Positions 27,892-36,672 are shown, counted from the stretch's first letter. The stretch: DNA of 64,000 nucleotides from Rhizobium sp. PP-CC-3A-592 (GCF_003217095.1 NZ_QJSR01000002.1:1-64000), one strand, 5' to 3'. Notes: generated by a model not told the origin, from the sequence alone. Made by a program: numbers and translations.

Positions 27892-29103
27892 ATGAGCCTC
27901 TCGATTGCGACCGCCCTCCGGGACCCGTCGCTGCGCGTCAGCGCGCTTGCCATCTTCTTCTTCGGTTTCTCCGGGGCGGCGACCCAGCCCTATCAGTCGA
28001 TCATCGGCATCCGCGAACTCGGGTTGACCGATAGCGGTTATGCCAGCCTGATGTTTGCGGCCGCTGCCGTCAGCGTCACGGCAAGCGTGCTCATGGGCAT
28101 CTTCGCCGACCGGCTCGGCGATTACCGCACCTCGATCCTCTATGTCGCGCTGTTCGGCATCTCCGGCTTTGCGCTCGTCTACGTCTCGGCGACGATCACG
28201 GCCTTCGTCATCGCCAAGCTCGTCCTGCTGCCCGTCTTCGGCGCATTGAACTCGCTGATCTTCGCCAATGTGCGCGCGGCCTCCGGCGGGCTGGCGCAGT
28301 CGCAGCTCGTTGCGGTCAACGCGACGATGCGCGCCACCATCTCGCTTTCGTGGGTGCTGGTGCCCGGCATCGTCGGCATCGCGCTGGCGGGCTCGCAATC
28401 CATGCTGCCGGCCTATCTGATTGCGGCGCTCGCCGCCGGCGTCTGCTTCATCCTTGCGGCCTTCTACCTGCCGCGGCCTTTGCCGCTCGGGACTCGCGAC
28501 GATGTCGCGCGCTACCGGGTCCTCGCCTCGCTGCGTGAGGTGGTCTCTCCGCGCGTTGCGCTGCGGCTCCTCGCCATCGCGCTCATCTGCTCCATGCTGT
28601 TCGTCAACGATGCGGTGCGGTCGCTGATCATTATCGGCAAAGCCGGCGGCACGGTGCGCGACATCGGTATCGTCGTCGGCGTCGTGGCGCTTCTGGAAAT
28701 CGTCTTCATCCTGTTCTGGAGTGCGGCCGAGCGGCGGATCACGTCGCTGCGCTCGCTGGTCATCGGCGCCACGCTCTATGCCGTCTACATGGCGCTGCAG
28801 GGCATGGCCACGCAGACCTGGCATATCTACGCCCAGACGATCATCAGCGGCATCGCCGCCGCCGCCATCATCAGCCTGCCGATCACCTATCTGCAGGACC
28901 TCATCGCCGACCGTCCCGGCCTCGGCAGCTCGCTGATCGCGGTCAACATGTTCCTCAGCGCCGGCATCAGCGCCGTCGTCTTTGCCGCGGGCACGCGGCT
29001 CGGCGATTACGGCTTCACGTCCATCCTCGGCGGCGTCATCGGCCTCGTGGGCGTCGTCCTGCTCGTGGTGCTGGACGGGCGCAAGGGGCGGGCGAAGGCC
29101 TGA
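27892..29103 (+). CDS. MFS transporter (sugar-efflux type)
   Basis: A 403-residue major facilitator protein with twelve predicted helices. The second-loop motif GIFADRLGDYR matches the MFS signature between helices 2 and 3. The N-terminus (FFGFSGAATQPYQSIIGIRE) resembles SET-type sugar efflux transporters. The ATG at 27892 precedes MSLSIATALRDPSLR; an in-frame ATG 90 bases upstream lacks hydrophobic or conserved sequence. The 157-base gap after the MlrC-type gene allows for its own promoter. It closes the catabolic island and may export an unused or toxic product, or serve as a second uptake route. Confidence 0.88.
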   Translation: MSLSIATALRDPSLRVSALAIFFFGFSGAATQPYQSIIGIRELGLTDSGYASLMFAAAAVSVTASVLMGIFADRLGDYRTSILYVALFGISGFALVYVSATITAFVIAKLVLLPVFGALNSLIFANVRAASGGLAQSQLVAVNATMRATISLSWVLVPGIVGIALAGSQSMLPAYLIAALAAGVCFILAAFYLPRPLPLGTRDDVARYRVLASLREVVSPRVALRLLAIALICSMLFVNDAVRSLIIIGKAGGTVRDIGIVVGVVALLEIVFILFWSAAERRITSLRSLVIGATLYAVYMALQGMATQTWHIYAQTIISGIAAAAIISLPITYLQDLIADRPGLGSSLIAVNMFLSAGISAVVFAAGTRLGDYGFTSILGGVIGLVGVVLLVVLDGRKGRAKA

Positions 29104-29125
29104 ACGGCGCTTCGCGCTGACCTGC

Positions 29126-29160
29126 AACGAAAAACACCGGAGCGTCGATCGCTCCGGTGT
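29126..29160 (-). terminator. terminator of the small lipoprotein gene
   Basis: A perfect 11-base stem, ACACCGGAGCG/CGCTCCGGTGT, has a 5-base loop. On the minus strand it is followed by TTTTTCGTT. It probably also limits readthrough from the convergent transporter gene. Confidence 0.8.
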
Positions 29161-29191
29161 GATGTCTTGACGCTGTCCCGAGCGCTCTGGC

Positions 29192-29605
29192 TCAGGACGC
29201 CTTGGCGCCGGCCAGCACTTCCTCGCACCAGCTCGGGCCACCCGGCTGGCGGCGGTCGCCGACGAGGCGAACCGAACGGATAATGTAGTCGGAGGACACC
29301 GTAAGCTGTACCGAGCAGCTGAGATATTCGGTGCGGGCCGGTGACGTCTGCTTGCCGCGCGAGCCGTCCGCCTTCTTGGCATAGGTCGCGGGAACCTTGC
29401 GGTTGCGGTAGCCGCCCTTCCACGAATAGAGCGTATCGCCGCCGCTCTGCACGTCGGCGATCGGTGGGCCGAACTGGGCGAAGAAAATGCCGGCCGGCTG
29501 TCCGGCCCAGCGGGCTTCGACCGCGTTCTGCTGCATTGGCGCAATGGTCGTGCATCCGGCAAGTACCAGCGCAAGGCCGGCAGCCGCGAAAACCCGCAAG
29601 GTCAT
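29192..29605 (-). CDS. small outer-membrane-type lipoprotein, function unknown
   Basis: A 137-residue protein with a lipoprotein signal MTLRVFAAAGLALVLAGC (lipobox LAGC, Cys18 lipidated), followed by a polar domain with IFFAQFGPPIADVQSGGDTLYSWKG and two further cysteines (in LSCSVQL and SWCEEV) that could form a disulfide. The start at 29605 has GAAGGGGACG upstream; an ATG at 29674 would disrupt the signal. The domain resembles the small bacterial lipoproteins annotated only as hypothetical. Serine after the lipidated cysteine is absent (CTT), giving no clear sorting prediction. Confidence 0.8.
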   Translation of the reverse strand: MTLRVFAAAGLALVLAGCTTIAPMQQNAVEARWAGQPAGIFFAQFGPPIADVQSGGDTLYSWKGGYRNRKVPATYAKKADGSRGKQTSPARTEYLSCSVQLTVSSDYIIRSVRLVGDRRQPGGPSWCEEVLAGAKAS

Positions 29606-29898
29606 ATATCGTCCCCTTCGAAAGATCCTGAAACCGAACGCCCTGCCGCCTGCCTGCCAGCCCCGTGCCGACATCGAGGCGCACCGCCCGTTCGCTCACG
29701 CCTCTAGCGCCAATCGCGCCCGAAGAAAATCGGTCGGACCCTGCCGATGCGCAATAATTTCCAAGCGTTGCCGAAAATCTCTATCACCCGCCACGGGCAC
29801 TCGGGCTCTGCGACCTCATCCTGTCAAAAACTCACCCGAACCGGTGATTTGCCGCTTGTGGAATGAAAAACGCTGTTCTATAGAAACGCCGCTGGTCA

Positions 29899-29975
29899 CG
29901 GAGTGTAGCGCAGCCTGGTAGCGCACCACGTTCGGGACGTGGGGGTCGCAGGTTCAAATCCTGCCACTCCGACCA
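29899..29975 (+). tRNA. tRNA-Pro (CGG)
   Basis: A 77-base cloverleaf: acceptor CGGAGTG pairing with CACTCCG, D-arm GCGCAGCCTGGTAGCGC, anticodon stem CCACG/CGTGG with loop TTCGGGA (anticodon CGG), TPsiC arm GGTTCAAATCC, and encoded CCA. No integrase lies nearby, so there is no sign that it serves as an attachment site here. Confidence 0.97.
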
Positions 29976-30154
29976 GCCAAAACAATGGCTTTCCCGAAGC
30001 CGATCTTTTCTTCCCCGGTATATGCCCATGGCCAGCTCGACTTTGCACGTGTCGCCGTCTTGCCGCTGGCTCGCATATGTCGTGCGCAGATCAGAATTGC
30101 AGATGCCCGACAGCCCACAGGATCACCTTATGGGTCATACCGCTGAACGATCCA

Positions 30155-30262
30155 TCAGACCAAAAATAGCACCGGGGCCGACACGGTGATGAGCGCGGCG
30201 CCGGCAGCGACGATGATCTTGAGAAGGCTGGCGTCGAAGGACATTTTCTGCTGGTCGGTCAT
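30155..30262 (-). CDS. 35-residue single-span membrane protein
   Basis: A tiny open frame begins at ATG 30262, preceded by GGGAG at a good distance. It encodes MTDQQKMSFDASLLKIIV and a continuing hydrophobic run to the C-terminus (AAGAALITVSAPVLFLV, residues 19-35). The pattern is a short polar N-terminus and one transmembrane helix, which is characteristic of real small membrane proteins and unlike random reading frames of GC-rich DNA. The gap it sits in has no other gene. Function unknown. It could be a regulator of a membrane complex or of the ABC system upstream, from which it is separated by 218 bases. Below the size usually annotated. Confidence 0.6.
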   Translation of the reverse strand: MTDQQKMSFDASLLKIIVAAGAALITVSAPVLFLV

Positions 30263-30480
30263 GCTTTACTCCCACCGCTTGTCTTATGATTTTTATGACG
30301 TGTTAACGCGCGGGGTCGGGAGAATGTTTCGAGGAGTTGGTGCGTTCTGAAGCGATTGCTTGACGTGCCGCAACGGCGCTTCTCATGACCGAGCGCCCCA
30401 CCTGTGCGCATTGCCGCCCGACAAGACGCCAATAGCCCGTGCAGAGCCTTTTCGGTGAAGTCCGGTTCACCGGAAAAGCG

Positions 30481-31257
30481 TCAGACCGCCTCCAGAATCC
30501 GCCGTTGCAGATCCACTGCACGAGGATCGGCCAACTCCCTGCGGGGACGGTCGAGGTCGATGTCGATGTCCAGCGCGACAGCGCCCTCGCGCAGCACGAC
30601 GACGCGGTCGGCCAGTGCGACGGCTTCCGCGACGTCATGGGTGATCAGCACGGTGGTGAAACCGCGCGCGGTCCACAGGGTTTCGAGGAGGCGATGCATC
30701 TCGATGCGCGTCAAGGCGTCGAGTGCGCCGAAGGGTTCGTCGAGCAGGAGAATGCGCGGCTGGCTGACGAGGGCGCGGGCGAGCGCCACGCGCTGTTTCT
30801 GCCCACCGGAGAGCACGCTCGGCCAGTCGTTTTCCCGGCCTTCGAGGCCGACGTCCCGCAGTGTGGCGCGGGCCGTTTCCTGCCATTGGGGACCGCGGGC
30901 GATGCCGACATTTTCCCCCACGCGCTGCCACGGCACCAGCCGGGCCTCCTGAAAGAGGAGACGCACATCGGGATTGAGCCCTTCGACCGTCTCACCGCCG
31001 ATGGCGACGGTGCCGGAGGTCGGCTTGTCCAGCCCGGCGATGAGGCGCATCAACGTGGACTTGCCGCCGCCCGAGCGCCCGACGACGGCGAGGAACCGGC
31101 CGGCGGGCACGTCCAGCGAGAACTTCTCGAGGACGCTGAGCGCGCCGAAGCGCTTTTCCACGTTCGACAGCGACAGAGGCAGGCCGTTGACCGGTGTTGC
31201 CGGCCGTCTCGTTTCCTGTTGCTGTGCGGTCTGGGACGATTTCAGTGCGAGAGTCAT
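30481..31257 (-). CDS. ssuB: aliphatic sulfonate ABC importer ATPase
   Basis: A 258-residue ATPase of the nitrate/sulfonate/taurine class. It has Walker A GRSGGGKST, the Q-loop context LLFQEARLVPWQRVGENV typical of SsuB, signature LSGGQKQRVALARA, Walker B ILLLDEPFGALDA and the switch LITHDV. The ATG at 31257 overlaps the end of the permease gene by four bases. It is the last gene of the ssuACB unit. Specificity (sulfonate versus taurine) is set by the binding protein; no SsuD/TauD desulfonating enzyme is adjacent. Confidence 0.88.
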   Translation of the reverse strand: MTLALKSSQTAQQQETRRPATPVNGLPLSLSNVEKRFGALSVLEKFSLDVPAGRFLAVVGRSGGGKSTLMRLIAGLDKPTSGTVAIGGETVEGLNPDVRLLFQEARLVPWQRVGENVGIARGPQWQETARATLRDVGLEGRENDWPSVLSGGQKQRVALARALVSQPRILLLDEPFGALDALTRIEMHRLLETLWTARGFTTVLITHDVAEAVALADRVVVLREGAVALDIDIDLDRPRRELADPRAVDLQRRILEAV

Positions 31258-32123
31258 GGCGTTCCCTTTTCCTGGCCCTGATAGGCCGGATGCCAGGAGA
31301 GGACGCGCCGTTCGATGGCGCGTGTGGCGAGATCGGCGACCTTGCCGAGCAGGGCGTAGACGATGATGCCGAGCAGCACGACATCGGTCTGCAGGAACTC
31401 GCGGGCGTTCATGGTCATGTAGCCGATGCCGTTGGTGGCCGAGATGGTTTCGGCGACGATTAGCGTCAGCCACATGAAGCCGAGCGCGTAGCGCAGGCCG
31501 ACGAGGATGGAGGGCAGGGCGCCTGGCAGGATGATGCGCAGGATCATGGCGCGGCGGTTGAGCCCGTAGACCTCGGCCATCTCCACGACCTGCGGGTCGA
31601 TGGTGCGCACGCCGTAGAAGGTGTTCATGTAGATCGGAAAGAACACGCCGACGGAAACGAGGAAGATCTTGGCCGTCTCGCCGATGCCGAACCAGAGGAT
31701 GACGAGCGGGATGAGTGCCAGATGCGGCACGTTGCGCACCATCTGGATCGTGCTGTCGAGGAAGGTTTCGGCCGGCCGCCACAGGCCGTTGATCACGCCC
31801 AGCACAAAGCCGATGCCGCCGCCGATGAGGAGGCCGATCACCGCGCGCTGGGTGGAGGCAAGCGTGTGGTAGAGAAGCGAGCCATCGAGCAGCAGCCGCC
31901 AGAAGGCGGCGGCGACCGACGTCGGCGCGGGAATGAGACGGGCGGTGACGAGGCCGCTGCGCGAGGCGATCTCCCAGAGGATGAGGATCGCGATCGGCAG
32001 CGCCCAGGGCGCGAGGCGCTGCCAGACGGCGCCGCCCGCTCCGGAAGCCCTGTCCGAGACCGGGTTTTTCCGCGTTGCATTCGAGGTGTCGTTCTTAGAT
32101 CCGGCGAGCGAGGCTTCCGCCAT
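31254..32123 (-). CDS. ssuC: aliphatic sulfonate ABC importer permease
   Basis: A 289-residue permease with about six helices. The region EMAEVYGLNRRAMILRIILPGALPSILVGL is the EAA-like contact loop of the SsuC/TauC/NrtB family. The start at 32123 shares one base with the stop of ssuA (TGATG), so the genes are translationally coupled. A polar N-terminal tail of about 35 residues precedes the first helix (WALPIAILILWEIAS). Confidence 0.9.
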   Translation of the reverse strand: MAEASLAGSKNDTSNATRKNPVSDRASGAGGAVWQRLAPWALPIAILILWEIASRSGLVTARLIPAPTSVAAAFWRLLLDGSLLYHTLASTQRAVIGLLIGGGIGFVLGVINGLWRPAETFLDSTIQMVRNVPHLALIPLVILWFGIGETAKIFLVSVGVFFPIYMNTFYGVRTIDPQVVEMAEVYGLNRRAMILRIILPGALPSILVGLRYALGFMWLTLIVAETISATNGIGYMTMNAREFLQTDVVLLGIIVYALLGKVADLATRAIERRVLSWHPAYQGQEKGTP

Positions 32124-33076
32124 CAGGCGCCACCCTTGCGGACGTTGTCGGCAATGACGATCGGTGCGGGGATGAGGCCGAGCGTGTGGAAGGTATCGGC
32201 GATCGCCTGCTGCTGCGCGACGACGGCTTCGCTGAGCGGCGTGACGCCGAAGGACTGGCGTTCGAGCGCGATGGCCAGTATATCGCCGGGAATGCCGACG
32301 ATGGGGGCGAGTTCCTGCGCGGCCGTTGCGGTGTTCGCCTTCGCCCACCGGTCGATCTCGCCGATGGCGGCGATCGTGACGTCGAGCGCTTCAGCATGGG
32401 CCTCCACGAAGGTCTTGGTGCTCAGGTAGAACTGGTGGTTCGGCACGAGGTTTTCGCCGTTGCGCAGGGTGCGTGCGCCGATCGCGGCTTCGGCGGCGGC
32501 CTGGAAGGGATCCCAGATCACCCAGGCATCGACGGCGCCCTGTTCGAAGGCGGCACGGGCATCGGCCGGCGGCAGGAACGAGGTCTTGATATCGGTATAG
32601 GCAAGGCCTGCCTCTTCCAGTGCCTTGACCAGCAGGAAGTGGACGTTGGAGCCCTTGTTCAGCGCGACGTTCTTACCCTTCAGGTCGGCGACCGTCTTGA
32701 TGGGGCTGTCGGCCGGCACGAGGATGGCTTCGCCGCGGGGCGCCGGCGGCTCGTGGGCGACGTAGACGAGAGGCGCGCCGGCAGCCTGCGCGAAGATCGG
32801 CGGCGTCTCGCCGGTCGAGCCGAAATCGACGGAGCCGACGTTCAGCGCTTCCAGCAGTTGCGGCCCGGCCGGGAATTCCGACCATTCGACGGTGTAGCCG
32901 ATTGCCTCCAGCTTCTCCTCCAGAATGCCCTTGCCCTTCAGCAGCACCAACGTGCCGTATTTCTGGTAGCCGACGCGGATGACCTTGTCGGCGGCGCGGG
33001 CGGGCAGGGTGCCGAGAAGGGGAAGAAGCGCCGTGCCGGCCAAAGCGGCGGTGAGGGAACGTCTGGTGATCAGCAT
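32123..33076 (-). CDS. ssuA: aliphatic sulfonate ABC importer binding protein
   Basis: A 317-residue periplasmic binding protein of the SsuA/TauA/NMT1 type. The signal peptide has two arginines near its start (MLITRRSLTAALAGTALLPL) and is cleaved near ARA|ADK. The mature protein has the typical IRVGYQKYGTLVLLKGKG, FPAGPQLLEALNVGSVDFGSTGETPPIFAQAAG and DLKGKNVALNKGSNVHFLLVKAL segments. First gene of the minus-strand ssu operon, divergent from the O-acetylhomoserine sulfhydrylase gene. Expression is probably raised under sulfate limitation; a GTCTGTAGAC palindrome sits about 60 bases upstream. Confidence 0.9.
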   Translation of the reverse strand: MLITRRSLTAALAGTALLPLLGTLPARAADKVIRVGYQKYGTLVLLKGKGILEEKLEAIGYTVEWSEFPAGPQLLEALNVGSVDFGSTGETPPIFAQAAGAPLVYVAHEPPAPRGEAILVPADSPIKTVADLKGKNVALNKGSNVHFLLVKALEEAGLAYTDIKTSFLPPADARAAFEQGAVDAWVIWDPFQAAAEAAIGARTLRNGENLVPNHQFYLSTKTFVEAHAEALDVTIAAIGEIDRWAKANTATAAQELAPIVGIPGDILAIALERQSFGVTPLSEAVVAQQQAIADTFHTLGLIPAPIVIADNVRKGGA

Positions 33077-33130
33077 GAGATGTGCTCCGTCGCAGGTCCG
33101 AAAGTCCCGAGGGTCGGGCCTCGGAAACTC

Positions 33131-33149
33131 AGTTGGTCTGTAGACTAAG
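33131..33149 (-). promoter_or_regulatory. candidate sulfur-regulon site upstream of ssuA
   Basis: The plus strand reads AGTTGGTCTGTAGACTAAG. It has an inner perfect palindrome GTCTGTAGAC and outer AGT...ACT. It is about 55-73 bases upstream of the ssuA start, a normal operator or activator position. Confidence 0.45.
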
Positions 33150-33354
33150 CGTGGAGCCCGCCGATGACAGATATCGCATGCTCTTTTTCACGGCCTCGCG
33201 AGCATGTGTTTGTGCCGATGCGAGCGCTTACGCAAAGCATCCACCATGATCGGCCGCGACGTGTTCAGGGGCCTGTCACGGGCGGCCGTCCTGTCGGCAC
33301 CGTTTCGCCGGAAGGCCGTGCTTGAGAAAGCAATTTCACATATGCGCGAAAAAA

Positions 33355-33369
33355 TAGTCTATTAAAACT
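33355..33369 (+). promoter_or_regulatory. candidate sulfur-regulon site upstream of the sulfhydrylase
   Basis: TAGTCTATTAAAACT has AGTCT...AAACT half-sites around ATTA. It is about 95 bases upstream of the start codon. It shares GTCTAY-AAA with 46999-47018 (minus strand) and GTCTA with the sites near ssuA and 37955. Confidence 0.45.
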
Positions 33370-33462
33370 GTGTATTTCTAGGCCTGCGTCTACGCTGTCT
33401 CCATCGGCATCCCGATCCCATCCGACTTCCCCATCCCATCGACTTCCCATGGAGACAGCGTC

Positions 33463-34836
33463 ATGACGATCCACCAGCCACCAGACGTCGCAGAACAGCA
33501 GGGCGTGCGCCAAGCACCGAGCGTGCCGACGGGCGCACCGACCTTCAAAAGCCGGCACCCCGAGACGCTGGCGCTGCATGGCGGCAGCTTCCGGTTCGAT
33601 CCGACGACCGGTGCCGTGGCGGTGCCGATCTACCAGACCTCGTCGTTCCAGATCTCCAATACGGAAACGGCCGACAAGCTCTTTGCGCTCGAAGCCCCCG
33701 GCCATCTCTATTCCCGCATCTCCAATCCCACGCAGGATGCCTTCGAGCAGCGGCTGGCCGAAATCGAAGGCGGTGCTGCGGCGCTGGCGGTTGCCTCGGG
33801 CCAAGCGGCGTCCGCCTATTCCATCCTCAATCTCGCTCGTCACGGCGACAATATCGTCAGTGCCGCGGGCCTCTACGGCGGCACCTGGGCGCTGTTTGCC
33901 GCGACGCTGAAGAGCTTCGGCATCGAGACCCGCTTCGTGGACGCGACGGATCCGGAGGCTTTCGCACGCGCGACCGACGACCGGACGCGGGCTTATTACG
34001 GGGAATCCCTGCCCAATCCGAAGCTGGAGGTGTTCCCGATCGCGGAGGTCGCGGCCGTCGGGCGGCGCTTCGGCATTCCGCTGATCGTGGACAATACGGC
34101 GGCACCGTTGATCATCCGGCCGCTGGAGCACGGAGCGGCCATCGTGGTCTATTCGACCACCAAATATATCGGCGGCCACGGCACCTCGATCGGCGGCGCG
34201 ATCATCGATGGCGGCACCTTTCCCTGGCGGGACCTTGCGGAGCGGCATCCGAACCTCAACGAGCCCGACCCGAGCTATCAGGGCAAGACCTGGATCGAGA
34301 AGGCGGATGCGATCGGCTTCCACCCCTACATCCTGCGGGCGCGTGCCGTGCTGCTGCGCGATCTCGGGGCCGCCATCAGCCCGCAAAATGCGTTCAACCT
34401 GATCCAGGGGCTGGAGACGCTGCCGCTGCGCCTGCGTCAGCACAATGACAATGCGATCAAGGTGGCCGATTTTCTCCTGTCCCACCCCAAGGTAGAGACG
34501 GTGATCTTTCCGAAGTTCCAGACCGGTCAGGCACGCGAAAGGGCCGAGGCCTACTTTGTTCCGGGAAGCTATGGCGCGCTTGTGGGCTTCGAGCTGAAGG
34601 GGGGCCGCGAGGCGGGGCGCCGGTTCATCGATGCGCTGACGCTCTTCTACCATCTTGCGAATATCGGCGATGCCCGGTCGCTGGCCATCCATCCCTCGAC
34701 CACGACGCACTCGCAACTGAGCGTCGAGGACCAGCGGGCGGCAGGTGTGACCCCCGGCTATGTCAGATTGTCGATCGGCATCGAGCATCCCGACGACATT
34801 ATCGCCGATCTGCGCCAGGCGATCGACGCAGCCTGA
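33463..34836 (+). CDS. O-acetylhomoserine sulfhydrylase (Cys/Met metabolism PLP enzyme)
   Basis: A 457-residue PLP enzyme of the Cys/Met metabolism family. Sequence marks are PIYQTSSFQISNTETADKLF, YSRISNPTQDAFEQRLAEIEGG, the cofactor-phosphate region ASGQAASAYSILNL, VDNTAAPLIIRPLEHGA and the Schiff-base lysine 234 in YSTTKYIGGHG. The length and the long insert after the lysine (FPWRDLAERHPNLNEPDPSYQG) match O-acetylhomoserine aminocarboxypropyltransferases, which make homocysteine from O-acetylhomoserine and sulfide. Its location opposite ssuABC suggests that sulfide from sulfonates is fixed here. A cystathionine gamma-synthase role is less likely. Confidence 0.88.
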   Translation: MTIHQPPDVAEQQGVRQAPSVPTGAPTFKSRHPETLALHGGSFRFDPTTGAVAVPIYQTSSFQISNTETADKLFALEAPGHLYSRISNPTQDAFEQRLAEIEGGAAALAVASGQAASAYSILNLARHGDNIVSAAGLYGGTWALFAATLKSFGIETRFVDATDPEAFARATDDRTRAYYGESLPNPKLEVFPIAEVAAVGRRFGIPLIVDNTAAPLIIRPLEHGAAIVVYSTTKYIGGHGTSIGGAIIDGGTFPWRDLAERHPNLNEPDPSYQGKTWIEKADAIGFHPYILRARAVLLRDLGAAISPQNAFNLIQGLETLPLRLRQHNDNAIKVADFLLSHPKVETVIFPKFQTGQARERAEAYFVPGSYGALVGFELKGGREAGRRFIDALTLFYHLANIGDARSLAIHPSTTTHSQLSVEDQRAAGVTPGYVRLSIGIEHPDDIIADLRQAIDAA

Positions 34837-34863
34837 AGATCAAGCAACCAGCAGGGGATATCG

Positions 34864-35799
34864 ATGACCGAGACTGCCACGCACCGCTTCACGCCACCGC
34901 CCGCCTCCCTATCGGCAAGGGTGGAATGGCCGACGGTTCTTCTCGCCGTCGGCATCCACGGCGGCTTTCTGGCGGTGACGTGGTGGTGGGCGGTGCTGCC
35001 GCTGCCGCTGGTGGTCGTCATCGGCGGTTTGCTGATCGCGTGGCACGCCTCGCTGCAGCATGAGGTCATCCATCATCACCCGACGCGGAGCCGGCGCATC
35101 AACGATGCGATCGGCTCCGTGCCTCTGTCTCTGTGGCTGCCCTATCCGATCTACAAGGACAGCCATCTCGACCATCACCGCGACGAATTCCTGACCGACC
35201 CGGTGGAAGATCCGGAATCCTCCTATTTCACGCAGGCCATGTGGCTGAGCCTCGGGCGTGCGGGCAAGCGGCTGGCGCAGTGGAACCTGACGCTGCTCGG
35301 GCGACTGACGATCGGGCCCGCGGTGATGCTGGCGAGCTTCCTGGCTGGCGAGGCGCGCAGCGTCTGGCGCAACGAGGCTGGCCGCCGCCGCATCTGGGCG
35401 CTGCACGCGCTGGGGGTGGCGGTCGTCCTCACCTGGGTCGTCGCCGTCTGCGGCATGCCGTTCTGGCTTTACTTCTTCGGCTTCGTCTATCCCGGGGCGG
35501 CCATCACCCGGCTGCGCTCCTATGCCGAGCACCGCTTTGCCGAGGCGGAGGCGGAGCGCACGGCGATCGTCGAGAACAGCCGTATCTTCGGGCCGGTCTT
35601 CCTGTTCAACAACCTGCATGTGCTGCATCACCGCAAGCCGGGCCTGCCCTGGTATCGTCTGCCGGCCATCTACCGGCGCGACCGGGAAGCCCTGGTGGCG
35701 GCGAATGGCGGTCTGGTCTACAATGGTTACCTCGATGTCGCCCGCCGCTTCCTGCTGCGCCCGCACGACCGCATCACGCATCCGCATCATTCCGTGTGA
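34864..35799 (+). CDS. membrane fatty-acid desaturase / hydroxylase family protein
   Basis: A 311-residue integral membrane di-iron protein. Histidine clusters are at residues 61-72 (HASLQHEVIHHH), 101-105 (HLDHH) and about 251-256 (HVLHH), the spacing expected for the FA-desaturase superfamily. It has four or more hydrophobic segments. The gene lies 27 bases after the sulfhydrylase and 39 before the PhnD-like gene, so it is inside what looks like a sulfur operon. Desaturases are not a usual part of sulfur metabolism. It may oxidise a sulfur-containing or lipid substrate. The family assignment is firm; the substrate is unknown. Confidence 0.82.
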   Translation: MTETATHRFTPPPASLSARVEWPTVLLAVGIHGGFLAVTWWWAVLPLPLVVVIGGLLIAWHASLQHEVIHHHPTRSRRINDAIGSVPLSLWLPYPIYKDSHLDHHRDEFLTDPVEDPESSYFTQAMWLSLGRAGKRLAQWNLTLLGRLTIGPAVMLASFLAGEARSVWRNEAGRRRIWALHALGVAVVLTWVVAVCGMPFWLYFFGFVYPGAAITRLRSYAEHRFAEAEAERTAIVENSRIFGPVFLFNNLHVLHHRKPGLPWYRLPAIYRRDREALVAANGGLVYNGYLDVARRFLLRPHDRITHPHHSV

Positions 35800-35838
35800 G
35801 GCGGGGATGACGTGAGCTCATCCATTCGAAGGGAGCCT

Positions 35839-36672
35839 ATGCCGCAGATCTCGAATGTCGCGCCGCGTCTCGCCAGCCTTGCAATGTATGCGAACCCGGA
35901 GCCCGTGGCGGCGGCAACGGCAAAGCTTTGGCATTATCTCCGCGACAGGCTTCGTGCGGAGGGTCTCGCAGGCGTGCCCGAGGCGCTTTCGACACTGCCT
36001 TATGACGAAGCCTGGCTGCGGCCGGATCTTCTGCTCGCACAGACCTGCGGCTTTCCCTTCGTCAGCCGGCTGCGGGGCAAGGTGCGGCTGGTCGCGACGC
36101 CAGTCTATCGCCATCCCGGCTGCAACGGGCCGGATATGTGCAGCTTTCTCATCGTGCGCAGCGACAGCAAGGCAGCAGAACTGATCGACCTGAAAGGTGC
36201 CCGCGCTGCCATCAACCAGCCGGACAGCAATTCCGGTGCCAATCTCTTCCGCGCGATGGTCGCGCCGCTGGCAAGGGACGGCCGTTTCTTTGGTGCCTCC
36301 CTTCAGACAGGCAGCCACGCCGCCAGTATCGACGCGGTGCGCGAGGGTGCCGCGGATATCGCGGCCATCGATTGTATCACATTTGCCAATATTCTCCGCT
36401 GCTACCCCCGCCGCCTTTCCGGCATTCGGGTGCTTGGCGAGACGATGAAGGGGCCGGGACTGCCGCTGATCACCCGCCTGTCCGCGCCCGATGCGGAGGT
36501 CGCGCGTCTTCGGCAGGTGCTCGACGCGGCCGCGGCCGATCCGGCTCTGGCGGAGGTTCGCGAGGATCTCGGCCTTGTCGGTTTTGCTCGGCTTGAGGAT
36601 ACGGATTACGAGCCGCTGGCGGCTCTTGCCGATGGCGCGCGGGCGCTCGATTACCCCGTGGCTGGCGCATGA
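35839..36672 (+). CDS. PhnD-like binding-protein fold without signal peptide
   Basis: A 277-residue protein of the phosphate/phosphonate-binding (PhnD-like) superfamily: CGFPFVSRLRGKVRLVATPVY, NQPDSNSGANLFRAMVAPLA and SLQTGSHAASIDAVREGAADIAAIDC are typical of the type II periplasmic-binding fold. No signal peptide is visible, so it should be cytoplasmic and not an importer component. The ATG at 35839 is preceded by AAGGGAG; a GTG 27 bases upstream is possible. Such soluble forms might sense a small oxyanion or thio-compound. It follows the desaturase-like gene in the same direction. Confidence 0.75.
   Translation: MPQISNVAPRLASLAMYANPEPVAAATAKLWHYLRDRLRAEGLAGVPEALSTLPYDEAWLRPDLLLAQTCGFPFVSRLRGKVRLVATPVYRHPGCNGPDMCSFLIVRSDSKAAELIDLKGARAAINQPDSNSGANLFRAMVAPLARDGRFFGASLQTGSHAASIDAVREGAADIAAIDCITFANILRCYPRRLSGIRVLGETMKGPGLPLITRLSAPDAEVARLRQVLDAAAADPALAEVREDLGLVGFARLEDTDYEPLAALADGARALDYPVAGA

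Larger units (their letters stand above)
33077..33462. other. divergent regulatory region between ssuA and the sulfhydrylase
   Basis: The region is 386 bases long. It contains one copy of the recurrent GTCTA-type motif on each flank (33131-33149 and 33355-33369), so both operons may share a regulator. No SAM-II riboswitch pattern was recognised upstream of the sulfhydrylase. A possible 53-codon plus frame from about 33163 has weak signals and is not called. Confidence 0.5.

Noticed and set aside
33163-33324. A possible 53-codon upstream frame, or a shorter Cys-containing leader from 33178, in front of the sulfhydrylase
   Set aside because: A cysteine leader-peptide attenuator was considered, but no terminator/antiterminator pair could be drawn and ribosome sites are poor.
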